A stretch of 64,000 bases of DNA, taken from the NCBI GenBank assembly GCA_037045185.1, contig JBAOHQ010000014.1, positions 1 to 64,000 on the forward strand, given 5' to 3'. Position 1 is the first letter of the stretch. Every line of letters starts with the position of its first letter. Source of the stretch: JAKOUY01 sp037045185. GTDB taxonomy: Bacteria > Actinomycetota > Acidimicrobiia > Acidimicrobiales > Ilumatobacteraceae. The notes below the pieces were generated by a model. The model was not told where the DNA came from and searched no databases. It saw only the letters and a program-made list of their open reading frames with translations. This document shows positions 33,051 to 41,980 of this stretch, piece after piece. A program made the position numbers and the translations under genes.

Positions 33051-36000
33051 ATGAGCGCGGCACCCTCCACCGACGCCGCCCTCGCCAGGGCGGACCTGGC
33101 CGCACGGCTCATCGACTCGGGCGCGCTGGCGGTGCCGCCGTCGCTGCCCGTCGCCGATCACGTCGAGGAACTGCTCGGCGCCATCCGTGACCACCAGGTC
33201 GTGGTGGTGGCCGGCGAGACCGGCTCCGGCAAGAGCACGCAGCTTCCCAAGCTGTGCCTGCAGCTTGGCCTGGGGGTTGATGGGCTGATCGGCCACACCC
33301 AACCGCGCCGGGTGGCGGCGCGCGCCATCGCCGAACGGCTGGCCGAGGAGACCGGCACCGAACTGGGTGACGCCATCGGCTACGCCGTGCGCTTCACCGA
33401 CCGGGTCGGGCCGCGGGCACTGGTCAAGGTGATGACCGACGGAATCCTGCTGGCCGAGATCCAACGAGACCGGCTCCTGCGGCGGTACCAGGTCCTGATC
33501 ATCGACGAGGCCCACGAGCGCTCGCTGAACGTGGACTTCCTGCTCGGCTACCTCACCCGCCTGCTGGTCCAGCGGCCGGACCTCAAGCTCATCGTCACCT
33601 CGGCCACGATCGACACCGAGCGCTTCGCCAGGCACTTCGGCGGCGCACCGGTGGTGCAGGTCAGCGGGCGTGCCCACCCGGTGGAGATCCGCTACCGGCC
33701 CTTCGGCGAGGAACCCGACGACGACCGCGACCAGGTCACGGCGATCTGCGACGCGGTCGACGAGTTGCGCCGCGAGGGGCCGGGCGACGTGCTGGTGTTC
33801 CTCTCCGGCGAGCGTGAGATCCACGACACCGCCGACGCCCTGCGCCGCCTGCAGCGCCCCGGCACCGAGGTACTGGCGCTGTACGCCCGGCTGTCGGCGG
33901 CCGAGCAGCACCGGATCTTCCAGCCGCACCACGCTCGCCGAGTGGTGCTGGCCACCAACGTGGCCGAGACGTCGATCACGGTGCCCGGCGTGCGCTACGT
34001 GGTCGACGCCGGTTCGGCGCGCATCTCCCGCTACAGCCTGCGCCTCAAGGTCCAGCGCCTGCCGATCGAACCGGTGTCGCAGGCCTCGGCCAACCAGCGC
34101 GCCGGCCGCTGCGGGCGGCTCGGCCCGGGCATCTGCATCCGCCTGTACACCGAGGCCGACTTCGCCAGCCGCCCGGCGTTCACCGAACCGGAGATCCTGC
34201 GCACCAACCTGGCCTCGGTCATCCTGCAGATGACCGCCTTGCGCCTCGGCGACGTCGCCGACTTCCCGTTCATCGAGGCCCCCGACCGCCGAGCGGTGCG
34301 CGCCGGGTACGCCCTGCTGGAGGAGCTCGGCGCCCTGCACCCCGACGAGCCCGGTCGCCAGCGGCGACTCACCCGCATCGGTCGGCACCTGGCGCGCCTG
34401 CCCGTCGACCCACGCCTCGGGCGGATGGTGCTGGAGTCCGGGCACCATGGCTCGGTCCGTGAGGTGCTGGTGATCGCCGCTGCGCTGTCGATTCCCGACC
34501 CGCGCGAGCGCCCGGCGGACAGGCGTCAGGCTGCCGACGAGATGCACCGCCGGTTCGCCACCGACGGCAGCGATCTGCTGGCCCTCGTCCGCCTGTGGGA
34601 CCACCTGCGCGCCAGTCAGCGCGAGCTGAGCACCAACCAGTTCCGCAAGCTGTGCCGGACCGAGTTCCTGAACTACCTGCGCGTCAGGGAGTGGCAGGAC
34701 CTGTACAGCCAGCTGCGCCACGCCGCCGCCGATCTCGGCGTTCGTCACGGCGCCACCGACGCCCATCCCGACCGGGTGCACCAGGCGGTCATGGCCGGGT
34801 TGCTCTCGCACCTGGGCATCCGCGACGGTGACTCACGGGAGTATCGCGGCGCCCACGGGTCGCGCTTCGCCATCGCCCCCGGGTCGGCCGTCGGCAGGGC
34901 CACGCCGCGCTGGGTGATGGCCGGCGAGTTGGTGGAGACCAGCCGGCTGTGGGCCCGGATGGTGGCCCCGATCCGCCCGGAGTGGGCCGAGGCAGTGGCC
35001 CCGGACCTGGTGAAACGGTCGTACGGCGAACCCCGCTGGGAACGCCAGCGCGGCGCGGCAGTGGTGACCGAGCGGGTGTCGTTGTTCGGACTGCCCATCG
35101 TCGTCGGGCGGGCCGTCGGCCTCGACCGCATCGACCCGCCGCTGGCCAGGCAGATGTTCATCCGCCACGCCTTCGTCGAGGGCGACACCGACGAAGCGTG
35201 GTCGAGGCGGCAGACGTTCCTGGCTCGCAACGCCGAGCTGATCGCCTCCATCGAGCACGGCCGGCAGCGCCATCGCCAGGCCGTCGCCGTGGACGATCAG
35301 GCGGTCATCTCCTTCTACGACCAGCGGATCCCGCCCGACGTGGTGAGCACCCGGCACTTCGACACGTGGTGGAAGCGGGCCAGGGCCGCAACACCGGACC
35401 TGTTGGTGATGACCGCCGAGTCGTTGGGCGGGGTTCGCCTCCCGGCGGCCGACGAGTTCCCGACGCGCTGGACCGCCGGGGACCTCGCCCTGGCCGTCAC
35501 GTACCGCTTCGACCCCGGTGCGGCCGACGACGGGGCCACCGTGCACGTACCCGTGGAGGTCCTCGCCCAACTCGACCCCGCGCCGCTGACGTGGTCGGTG
35601 CCCGGGTTCCGTGACCAGCTGGTCGACGCCGCCGTGCGCGGGCTGCCCAAGGACGCCAGGCGAGAGCTGAGCCCGCTGGCCGAGACGGCGGCCGCGGTGT
35701 CGGCGCACCTGCGTGGCCAGGCGCCGACCACCGGCCTGGCCGACGCCATCAGCGAGGCGGTGCTGGCCACCAGGGGCGTGCGCGTCGAACCGTGGGAGGT
35801 GTCGCTCGACGGCGCCGCCGGGCATCTGCGCCTCGGCTTCGCCGTCGAGGACGGGCAGGGGCGCCTGCTGGCCTGGGGCAAGGATCTCGGCGAGTTGCAG
35901 GGGCGCCTCGCGGGGGTGGCCCGGCGCGCCGTTGCCGCGGCCACCGCGGTGGACGAACGCCGCGGGATGACGACCTGGGCCGTGGGCGCGCTGGAGCGCG

Positions 36001-36827
36001 AGGTCACGACCACGAACGCCGGGCGGGCCGTACGCGGCTACCCGGCGTTGGTGGACGACGGCGACAGCGTGTCGCTGCGGGTGTTCAGCACGGCCGCCGT
36101 GCAGGCCAGGGTGATGCACGGCGGCGTCCGCCGGCTGGTGCTGCTGGCGCTCGCCTTGAACCGACCGGCCATCGAGCGCCGGCTGTCCAACCGCCAGCGG
36201 CTCGACGTCGTCGGCGCCGGTCTCGACCTCGGCGCGGTGATCGAGGACTGTGCCGTCGCCGCCATCGATCGGGTGCTCGCCGGCCATGGGCTCCCGTGGG
36301 ACGAACGCAGCTTCGCAGCGCTCGTCGCCGCATCGAAGGACGAGGTGCCCGACGCCGTCAACGCTGCGGTCGCGTCCGTCGCCGGTCTGGCCGCACGGCA
36401 CGGTCGGATCACCCGCCGCCTCGACGAACTCGTCGCCCCCGCCCTGCAGCCGGCGGTGGCGGACGTGCGCGCCCAGCTGCGGCGGCTGATCCGTCCGGGG
36501 TTCGTCGCCGCCGCCGGGCTGCGCCGCCTGGCAGATGTCGACCGGTACCTCCAGGCCATCGAGCATCGCCTCGGCCGGATCGGCGAGCACGCCGCCCGCG
36601 ATCGCCAGCAGATGGCCGACCTGCAGGCCATCGAGCGTCGCTACACCGCCGTGCTGGCCACACTCGGGCGCGGGCCGGTCCCGGCCGAGGTGATCGACCT
36701 CGGCTGGCAGTTGGAGGAGCTGCGCGTCGCCACCTTCGCCCAGCAGGTGGGCGCGACCAAGGGCGTCAGCGTCACCAGGGTGGTGCGTGCTCTCGCCCAG
36801 CTGGAGGCCCCGGGTCGGCGGACGTAG
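33051..36827 (+). CDS. hrpA: ATP-dependent RNA helicase HrpA
   Basis: DEAH-box helicase of 1258 aa, the full length of bacterial HrpA. It has motif I GETGSGKSTQLPKL near residue 53, Ia THTQPRR-like region GHTQPRRVAARAIA, II IIDEAHERSLNVDFLLGY near residue 152, III TSATID, V VLATNVAETSITVPG, and VI SQASANQRAGRCGR. HA2 and OB domains follow, and a long C-terminal DUF3418 region runs from about residue 650 to the end. It acts in mRNA processing or ribosome rescue; HrpA has been reported to split stalled ribosome pairs. The frame is intact and the opposite-strand frames are shadows. fumarase follows by 9 bp. Confidence 0.95.
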   Translation: MSAAPSTDAALARADLAARLIDSGALAVPPSLPVADHVEELLGAIRDHQVVVVAGETGSGKSTQLPKLCLQLGLGVDGLIGHTQPRRVAARAIAERLAEETGTELGDAIGYAVRFTDRVGPRALVKVMTDGILLAEIQRDRLLRRYQVLIIDEAHERSLNVDFLLGYLTRLLVQRPDLKLIVTSATIDTERFARHFGGAPVVQVSGRAHPVEIRYRPFGEEPDDDRDQVTAICDAVDELRREGPGDVLVFLSGEREIHDTADALRRLQRPGTEVLALYARLSAAEQHRIFQPHHARRVVLATNVAETSITVPGVRYVVDAGSARISRYSLRLKVQRLPIEPVSQASANQRAGRCGRLGPGICIRLYTEADFASRPAFTEPEILRTNLASVILQMTALRLGDVADFPFIEAPDRRAVRAGYALLEELGALHPDEPGRQRRLTRIGRHLARLPVDPRLGRMVLESGHHGSVREVLVIAAALSIPDPRERPADRRQAADEMHRRFATDGSDLLALVRLWDHLRASQRELSTNQFRKLCRTEFLNYLRVREWQDLYSQLRHAAADLGVRHGATDAHPDRVHQAVMAGLLSHLGIRDGDSREYRGAHGSRFAIAPGSAVGRATPRWVMAGELVETSRLWARMVAPIRPEWAEAVAPDLVKRSYGEPRWERQRGAAVVTERVSLFGLPIVVGRAVGLDRIDPPLARQMFIRHAFVEGDTDEAWSRRQTFLARNAELIASIEHGRQRHRQAVAVDDQAVISFYDQRIPPDVVSTRHFDTWWKRARAATPDLLVMTAESLGGVRLPAADEFPTRWTAGDLALAVTYRFDPGAADDGATVHVPVEVLAQLDPAPLTWSVPGFRDQLVDAAVRGLPKDARRELSPLAETAAAVSAHLRGQAPTTGLADAISEAVLATRGVRVEPWEVSLDGAAGHLRLGFAVEDGQGRLLAWGKDLGELQGRLAGVARRAVAAATAVDERRGMTTWAVGALEREVTTTNAGRAVRGYPALVDDGDSVSLRVFSTAAVQARVMHGGVRRLVLLALALNRPAIERRLSNRQRLDVVGAGLDLGAVIEDCAVAAIDRVLAGHGLPWDERSFAALVAASKDEVPDAVNAAVASVAGLAARHGRITRRLDELVAPALQPAVADVRAQLRRLIRPGFVAAAGLRRLADVDRYLQAIEHRLGRIGEHAARDRQQMADLQAIERRYTAVLATLGRGPVPAEVIDLGWQLEELRVATFAQQVGATKGVSVTRVVRALAQLEAPGRRT

Positions 36828-36836
36828 CCTGGCCGC

Positions 36837-38477
36837 ATGGCCGAGTTCGACTTCACGGAACTGTTTCCCCTGGATCACGACGACACCCCGTACCGACGCG
36901 TGTCCACCGACGGCGTGTCAGTGGTGGACACCCCACTCGGCACGATGCTGCGGGTCGCGCCCTCGGCGCTGACGCTGATCACCCAGGAGGCGATGCGTGA
37001 CATCGCCCACTTCCTGCGTCCCGGCCACCTGGCCCAGCTGGCTGCGATCCTCGATGATCCCGAGGCCAGCGCCAACGACCGCTTCGTCGCCCTCGACCTG
37101 CTGAAGAACGCCTCGATCGCCGCCGGCGGCGTGCTGCCGATGTGCCAGGACACCGGCACGGCGATCGTCAAGGGCAAGAAGGGCCAGATGGTGTTCACCG
37201 GTGGGGGCGACGAGGAAGCCATCGCCCGCGGCGTGTTCAACACCTACCAGACCAGCAACCTGCGCTACAGCCAGATGGCCCCGCTGACCATGTACGAGGA
37301 GGTCAACACCGGCAACAACCTGCCGGCTGAGATCAAGATCGCCGCGGTGGACGGTGACGTCTACAAGTTCCTGTTCATGGCCAAGGGTGGCGGCAGCGCC
37401 AACAAGAGCTACCTGTTCCAGGAGACCAAGGCCCTGCTCAACGACAAGACGCTGCTGCCGTGGTTGTTCGAGAAGATGAAGACCCTGGGCACGGCCGCCT
37501 GCCCGCCGTACCACCTGGCCGTCGTGATCGGCGGGACGTCGGCTGAGTTGGCGGTGGAGACCGCCAAGCTGGCCAGCGCCCGGTACCTGGACACCCTGCC
37601 GACCCATGGCAGCCGGTCCGGTCACGCCTTCCGTGACGTCGAGCTGGAGGCCAAGGTGCTGACGTTGTCCCAGCAGACCGGGATCGGCGCCCAGTTCGGC
37701 GGCAAGTACTTCTGCCACGACGTGCGGGTCATCCGCCTGCCCCGCCACGGCGCGTCGTGCCCGGTGGCGATGGCAGTGTCGTGCAGCGCTGACCGCCAGA
37801 TGCTCGGCAAGATCACCCGCGACGGCATCTTTCTCGAGCAACTGGAGACCGACCCGGCCGCCTACCTGCCAGAGGTCCACGCCGACGAACTCGGCGACAA
37901 GAGCGTGCACATCGACCTCAACCGCCCGATGGCCGACATCCGTGCCGAGCTCAGCAAGTACCCGGTGAAGACTCGGGTGATGTTGAGCGGGCCGATGGTG
38001 GTGGCCCGTGACATCGCCCACGCCAAGATCAAGGAGCGCCTGGACAGCGGCGAACCGATGCCCAGCTACCTGGCCGACCATTGCGTGTACTACGCCGGGC
38101 CGGCCAAGACCCCAGCGGGGATGGCCAGCGGTTCCTTCGGGCCCACCACTGCCGGGCGGATGGACAGCTACGTCGACCAGTTCCAGGCGGCCGGCGGCAG
38201 TTTCGTCATGCTCGCCAAGGGCAACCGCTCCCGGGCGGTGACCGATGCCTGCGCCCGCCACGGTGGGTTCTACCTCGGCTCGATCGGCGGTCCGGCGGCC
38301 CGCCTGGCCCAGGACTGCATCACCAAGGTCGAGGTCCTGGAGATGCCCGAACTGGGCATGGAGGCCGTTTGGAAGATCGAGGTCGAGAACTTCCCGGCGT
38401 TCATCGTTGTCGACGACAAGGGCAACGACTTCTTCGACCAAGTCAACCAAGCCAGCGTCCCCGTCTCGCTTTCATGA
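36837..38477 (+). CDS. Fumarate hydratase, class I (iron-sulfur)
   Basis: Single-chain class I fumarase of 546 aa, interconverting fumarate and malate with a [4Fe-4S] cluster. It has the cluster Cys in LPMCQDTGTAIVKG near residue 103, TMYEEVNTGNNLPAEI, CPPYHLAVVIGGTSAE near residue 222, and FCHDVRVIRLPRHGASCPVAM near residue 298. The C-terminal beta domain includes GPAKTPAGMASGSFGPTTAGRMDSY. It starts 9 bp after hrpA. The last codons CTT TCA TGA lie inside hairpin B1, so the palindrome provides the stop. No class II fumC is visible in the window. Confidence 0.95.
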   Translation: MAEFDFTELFPLDHDDTPYRRVSTDGVSVVDTPLGTMLRVAPSALTLITQEAMRDIAHFLRPGHLAQLAAILDDPEASANDRFVALDLLKNASIAAGGVLPMCQDTGTAIVKGKKGQMVFTGGGDEEAIARGVFNTYQTSNLRYSQMAPLTMYEEVNTGNNLPAEIKIAAVDGDVYKFLFMAKGGGSANKSYLFQETKALLNDKTLLPWLFEKMKTLGTAACPPYHLAVVIGGTSAELAVETAKLASARYLDTLPTHGSRSGHAFRDVELEAKVLTLSQQTGIGAQFGGKYFCHDVRVIRLPRHGASCPVAMAVSCSADRQMLGKITRDGIFLEQLETDPAAYLPEVHADELGDKSVHIDLNRPMADIRAELSKYPVKTRVMLSGPMVVARDIAHAKIKERLDSGEPMPSYLADHCVYYAGPAKTPAGMASGSFGPTTAGRMDSYVDQFQAAGGSFVMLAKGNRSRAVTDACARHGGFYLGSIGGPAARLAQDCITKVEVLEMPELGMEAVWKIEVENFPAFIVVDDKGNDFFDQVNQASVPVSLS

Positions 38478-38517
38478 GGATGATTGCCCAACACGCCGCA
38501 ATCATCCTCATGAAAGC
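38468..38517. repeat. Palindrome B, copy 1 (20-bp arms, 10-nt loop)
   Basis: Perfect inverted repeat: left arm GCTTTCATGAGGATGATTGC (38468-38487), loop CCAACACGCC, and right arm the exact complement (38498-38517). It ends both convergent genes: fumarase and the DUF559 gene each read CTT TCA TGA into an arm. The hairpin could be a bidirectional terminator; no T-run follows. Confidence 0.95.
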
Positions 38518-39284
38518 CGGGCGAGCGCGGCAGTCACCTGGGAGACCGTCCAGGCGGGTTGTTGCATGACGTGCAGGTACGTGAACTGCAGGACGCGGTA
38601 GCCGTCGAGGTTGAGCCGGTTCATCCGCTCGGCATCCACCCCCATCTGGTGGACGTCTCGATGGAAGCGGTAGCCAAGCAACTCCACGACCAGTCGGGTG
38701 CCGGGCCAGTGGCAGTCGACGCGGATGAGGTGACGGCCGCGGCGGCCGAGCACCACCTCCGTGGTGGGGAGCGGGACGCGATGGGCGCGTAGCAACCGGC
38801 GGAACTCGCGCTCGAGGAACGACGCCCGCCCCTGCCCCACTTCCATGCGCATCAGCGTGGCGAGCAGGCGTCCGGTGCCACCACGGCCGGGGCGGCGAAG
38901 GTCGGCCAGCCGCCGATGGAGGAACTCCTCGCTGGTCAGACCCTGGCCGATCGCCGCAGAGATCAGGCGAACCAGCCGGTCGTGACGCAGCGTGGCCGCC
39001 AGATCGACGATGGTCCGCGTCGGCGAGGTCACGGTCATGCCGTCGACCCGTTCGAGATCGAGCGGATCCAGGGCGCGAGAGGTATGCACGACATGCCCGA
39101 CGCGGTTCACCCGCCGGCCCTCTGGCACCAGGAGGTGGAACGGCGGTCGCAACTCGTACCAACCCATCCCCAGCAGCGCAGCAGCCGTGTCCCGGCACGC
39201 CGCGACCGGCTCGCCGACTCCGCGAACGAGCTCGGTCAGCGCGTCCAGGTGGCGCACCGTCGTGCGCAGGACCTCAGGTGTCAT
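38508..39284 (-). CDS. AbiEi-like/DUF559 nuclease-fold protein B, boxed by palindromes
   Basis: Protein of 258 aa from the ATG at 39284 (GGAG four bases upstream); a GTG at 39320 would add 12 residues but leaves no spacing for a ribosome site. The N-terminal and middle part has ERVDGMTVTSPTRTIVDLAA, the AbiEi-type middle segment. The DUF559/Vsr-like domain has Asp in LIRVDCHWPGTRL, Glu in VVELLGYRFHRD, then DAERMNRLNLDGYRVLQFTY. Same architecture as the gene at 22118-23128, although sequence identity is low. It sits between two copies of hairpin B (38468-38517 and 39329-39378), and its stop lies inside copy 1. Function unknown; nuclease activity is an inference from the fold. Confidence 0.85.
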   Translation of the reverse strand: MTPEVLRTTVRHLDALTELVRGVGEPVAACRDTAAALLGMGWYELRPPFHLLVPEGRRVNRVGHVVHTSRALDPLDLERVDGMTVTSPTRTIVDLAATLRHDRLVRLISAAIGQGLTSEEFLHRRLADLRRPGRGGTGRLLATLMRMEVGQGRASFLEREFRRLLRAHRVPLPTTEVVLGRRGRHLIRVDCHWPGTRLVVELLGYRFHRDVHQMGVDAERMNRLNLDGYRVLQFTYLHVMQQPAWTVSQVTAALARLS

Positions 39285-39328
39285 GCCCTCCAGTGGACCC
39301 CGAACCGGGCGTTCCGGCACCCTCCCCC

Positions 39329-39378
39329 GCTTTCATGAGGATGATTGCGGCAGGATCGGCAATCATCCTCATGAAAGT
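39329..39378. repeat. Palindrome B, copy 2 (20-bp arms, 10-nt loop)
   Basis: The left arm (39329-39348) is identical to that of copy 1. The right arm (39359-39378) matches 19 of 20. The loop GGCAGGATCG differs from copy 1 but has the same length. The amidohydrolase downstream on the reverse strand takes its stop from the right arm; the DUF559 start is 45 bp to the left of the left arm. Confidence 0.95.
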
Positions 39379-41051
39379 ACGGCGAGGGGCGTGCCGGGGA
39401 GGGCGCCGGTTGCGGCGCCGTTCCACCACGTGGGCACGCCGGCCACGACCGTGGCGCGGAAACCCGCCGGGGGACGGGTGAACCGCCAGGTGCCGAAGGG
39501 CACATCGTGGACCCGGGTCTCCTGGCGCAGTTCGATCTCGTCGAGGGCGAAGACGTTGAGATCGCCGCGCAAACCCACGGCGAGCCGGCCGCGGTCGCCA
39601 AGGCCGAAGAAGTCCGCTGTCCGCGCCGTGAGGACGTGGACGGCCTCCTCGATGGCCAACTGGCCGGTGTCTCGGACGTAGTGGGTGTACAGGTAGACGT
39701 TCTGCCCGGCGCCGCAGAACAACTGCAGGTGCGCGCCGCTGTCGTTGATGTTGGTGAGCGTGTGCGGGTCACGGAGGTGCTCGACCACGGCCGCTTCGTT
39801 CAGCGCGCCGGGTGCGCCAACCAGTGACGAGCCGATGCCGTTGGTCACCACCCACTCGGCGAGAGCGTCGCTGATGTGCAGGCCGCGGTCCAGGGCGTAC
39901 TGCGCCAGGGAGATCCCGAGCGGGCCGGCCCCCGTCTCGGAGATTGCCAGGAACAGCTCGTGCGGGCGGTCGATGCGCGACGTGGCGGCCCGCACCCGGT
40001 TGTCCCAGTCGGTGCGTGCCCGGTCCCGCCATGCAGGATCGGCCAGCGTCGCCAGCTTGGCCTCGGTCGGGCCGTTGAGCACCTCGTTCCAGGCAGGCAC
40101 CCGCTGGAAGGCGATCGAGCGCTCGAAGCCGAAGAACGGCTCGAGTGGTTTGAACACGATGTTCGGCCAGAAGTCCACACCGTCGGCTCGCAGCCGGCGG
40201 TGCAGGGCGGCGGAGGAGTCGAGTTGCCCGCCCTGCTCGACGGCGGTGGGGATGCCCGGCCACTGGGCGCGGATACCGAATGGGGCGCACAACCGGGCGA
40301 AGCGCTCGGTGTCGACCAACGACTGCTCGTCGTCGTTGAACCGGGTGATCACCTGCATGGTTCGCCCTGGGTGGCGCGCCAGCACCGCGAACAGCGCGCT
40401 GAACTCGGCGTCGTCGGCGAAGTAGCCGGGCACCAGGCGCAGCGACCGGTCACGGTCGAAGTGGTTGATCGACAGCCCCAGGGCGCCGTGGCGCAGGCCC
40501 TCGTCGAGCAGCGCCGCCATCATCGCCACCTCATCGGCGGTGGCGGCCCGTTCCCATGCGGCGCCGCCCATGACGTACGTGCGCAGTGACAGGTGCCCGA
40601 GGTACCCGCCGACGCTCACCGCCGTCGGCCGACCGGCAATGGCCGCCATATATTCCGGCCATCGCTCCCACGTCCATGACGGCAGCGTGGCCAGGGCTTC
40701 GACGGGTAGGTCCTCCAGGAAGCCGAGCAGGTCGAGGATCTCGTCGCGCTGCGCCCCGGCCAGCGGCGCCAGTGAGTTCCCGCAATAGCCAAACACCAGC
40801 GACGTGTTGCCGTAGGCCGGCAGCGGGTCCAAGCCCGGGTTCCACCACATCGCCCCGTCGAGGTGGGTATGGGTCTCGATGATCCCCGGCGTGACGTAGG
40901 CGTCGCCGGCGTCGATCTCGAGCTCGCCGTCGGGCGCCAGCGTCTGGCCGATCTCGGCGATCACGCCCCCGCGAACACGGACGTCCGCCCGGAACGCGGC
41001 AGCGCCCGAGCCGTCCACCACGGTGCCGCCGCGCACCAGCACGTCGTTCAT
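39369..41051 (-). CDS. N-acyl-D-amino-acid deacylase-type amidohydrolase
   Basis: Amidohydrolase-3 family enzyme of 560 aa. It has an N-terminal beta strand VLVRGGTVVDGSGAAAFRAD, the metal motif GIIETHTHLDGAMWWNPGL near residue 56, FGYCGNSLAPL, GYLGHLSLRTYVMGG, a central GLSINHFDRDRSLRLV, NDSGAHLQLFCGAGQN near residue 445, and the C-terminal RGDLNVFALDEIE. Close relatives in actinobacteria are annotated as D-aminoacylases, but the substrate is often different. Its start overlaps the stop of the LLM oxidoreductase by ATGA, so they form an operon. Its last codons are CTT TCA TGA inside hairpin B2. Confidence 0.85.
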   Translation of the reverse strand: MNDVLVRGGTVVDGSGAAAFRADVRVRGGVIAEIGQTLAPDGELEIDAGDAYVTPGIIETHTHLDGAMWWNPGLDPLPAYGNTSLVFGYCGNSLAPLAGAQRDEILDLLGFLEDLPVEALATLPSWTWERWPEYMAAIAGRPTAVSVGGYLGHLSLRTYVMGGAAWERAATADEVAMMAALLDEGLRHGALGLSINHFDRDRSLRLVPGYFADDAEFSALFAVLARHPGRTMQVITRFNDDEQSLVDTERFARLCAPFGIRAQWPGIPTAVEQGGQLDSSAALHRRLRADGVDFWPNIVFKPLEPFFGFERSIAFQRVPAWNEVLNGPTEAKLATLADPAWRDRARTDWDNRVRAATSRIDRPHELFLAISETGAGPLGISLAQYALDRGLHISDALAEWVVTNGIGSSLVGAPGALNEAAVVEHLRDPHTLTNINDSGAHLQLFCGAGQNVYLYTHYVRDTGQLAIEEAVHVLTARTADFFGLGDRGRLAVGLRGDLNVFALDEIELRQETRVHDVPFGTWRFTRPPAGFRATVVAGVPTWWNGAATGALPGTPLAVLS

Positions 41052-41956
41052 GCCAGGCGGCCGCGCAGCAGGGCCTTGGTGCGAGCGATCTCCTCGGGGT
41101 CACCGGAGAACAGCCCGGCGTTGAAGTCCGTCACGCCGATCGCCGCCAACTCGTCGAGCCGCTCGCCGACTTCGGCCTCGCTGCCGACGATGGCCAGGCC
41201 GGAGGCGTCGGGCACGCCCTCTTTGTCCATCATCGCCCGGTAGCTGGGCAGGTGGGTGTAGACGGCGAACACCTGGGCGGCCCGGGTGCGTGCCGCGTCC
41301 ACGTCGTCGGTCACCGAGATCGGCAGCGAGCACACCACCCGCGGCGCCGGGCGTCCGGCGTCCGTCGCCGCCTGGCGCAACGTGGGCACGATGTGGTCGC
41401 GCAACGTGTTCGGCCCCACGCACCAGGTGGAGGTGCCGTCGGCGAGTTCACCGGTCACCCGCAGCATCTGGGTCCCCAGCGCGGCGACCACGACCGACGG
41501 GCGGGGAATGCCGGTGATGCTGAGTCCGAGCCTGGCTGTGTAGTCCTGTCCCTCGAACTGCACCGGGCGCCCGTCGAGCAACGGCATCAGCACCGACAGG
41601 TACTCGCGCATGTGCCGCACCGGCTTGTCGTAGCTCATCCCCCACATGCCCTCGACCACGATGCGGTGCGACAGGCCGATGCCCAGGCACAGCTTGCCAC
41701 CGGTGATCTGCGACAGGGTCAGGGCCTGTTGGGCGAGCATCGCCGGGTACCGCGGGAAGGTGGGCACGACCGCGGTGCCGTACTCCAACCCGGGCACCTT
41801 GGTGGCCACCACCGCCAGCGCGGTGAGCGTGTCGTGCCCGAAGATCTGTGGCGCCCAGAACGTGTCCGCCCCGAGGTCCCTGCAGGCCTGAGCCTCGGCC
41901 ACCACCTCCTCGACCGTGCCGTCGTTGACCGCGTTACTCATCGTCCCGATTCGCAT
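41048..41956 (-). CDS. LLM-class F420-dependent oxidoreductase
   Basis: Luciferase-like TIM-barrel oxidoreductase of 302 aa. It has IGTMSNAVNDGTVEEVVAEA at the start, WAPQIFGHDTLTALAVVA, GLEYGTAVVPTFPRYP near residue 56, the family segment GKLCLGIGLSHRIVVEGMWG, RHMREYLSVLMPLLDG and VVAALGTQMLRVTGELADGT near residue 155-175. These features match the deazaflavin F420-using group (TIGR03564-like). It reduces or oxidises an unknown substrate. Coupled by ATGA to the amidohydrolase, suggesting a shared catabolic step. No F420 biosynthesis genes in the window. Confidence 0.88.
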   Translation of the reverse strand: MRIGTMSNAVNDGTVEEVVAEAQACRDLGADTFWAPQIFGHDTLTALAVVATKVPGLEYGTAVVPTFPRYPAMLAQQALTLSQITGGKLCLGIGLSHRIVVEGMWGMSYDKPVRHMREYLSVLMPLLDGRPVQFEGQDYTARLGLSITGIPRPSVVVAALGTQMLRVTGELADGTSTWCVGPNTLRDHIVPTLRQAATDAGRPAPRVVCSLPISVTDDVDAARTRAAQVFAVYTHLPSYRAMMDKEGVPDASGLAIVGSEAEVGERLDELAAIGVTDFNAGLFSGDPEEIARTKALLRGRLA

Positions 41957-41980
41957 GGGGCGACCGTAACAACCCGGCGG

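Noticed and set aside
32847..34811. Long open frame antisense to hrpA
   Set aside because: High GC leaves long open antisense frames. This one has no conserved motif and lies over the helicase domain of an intact gene.
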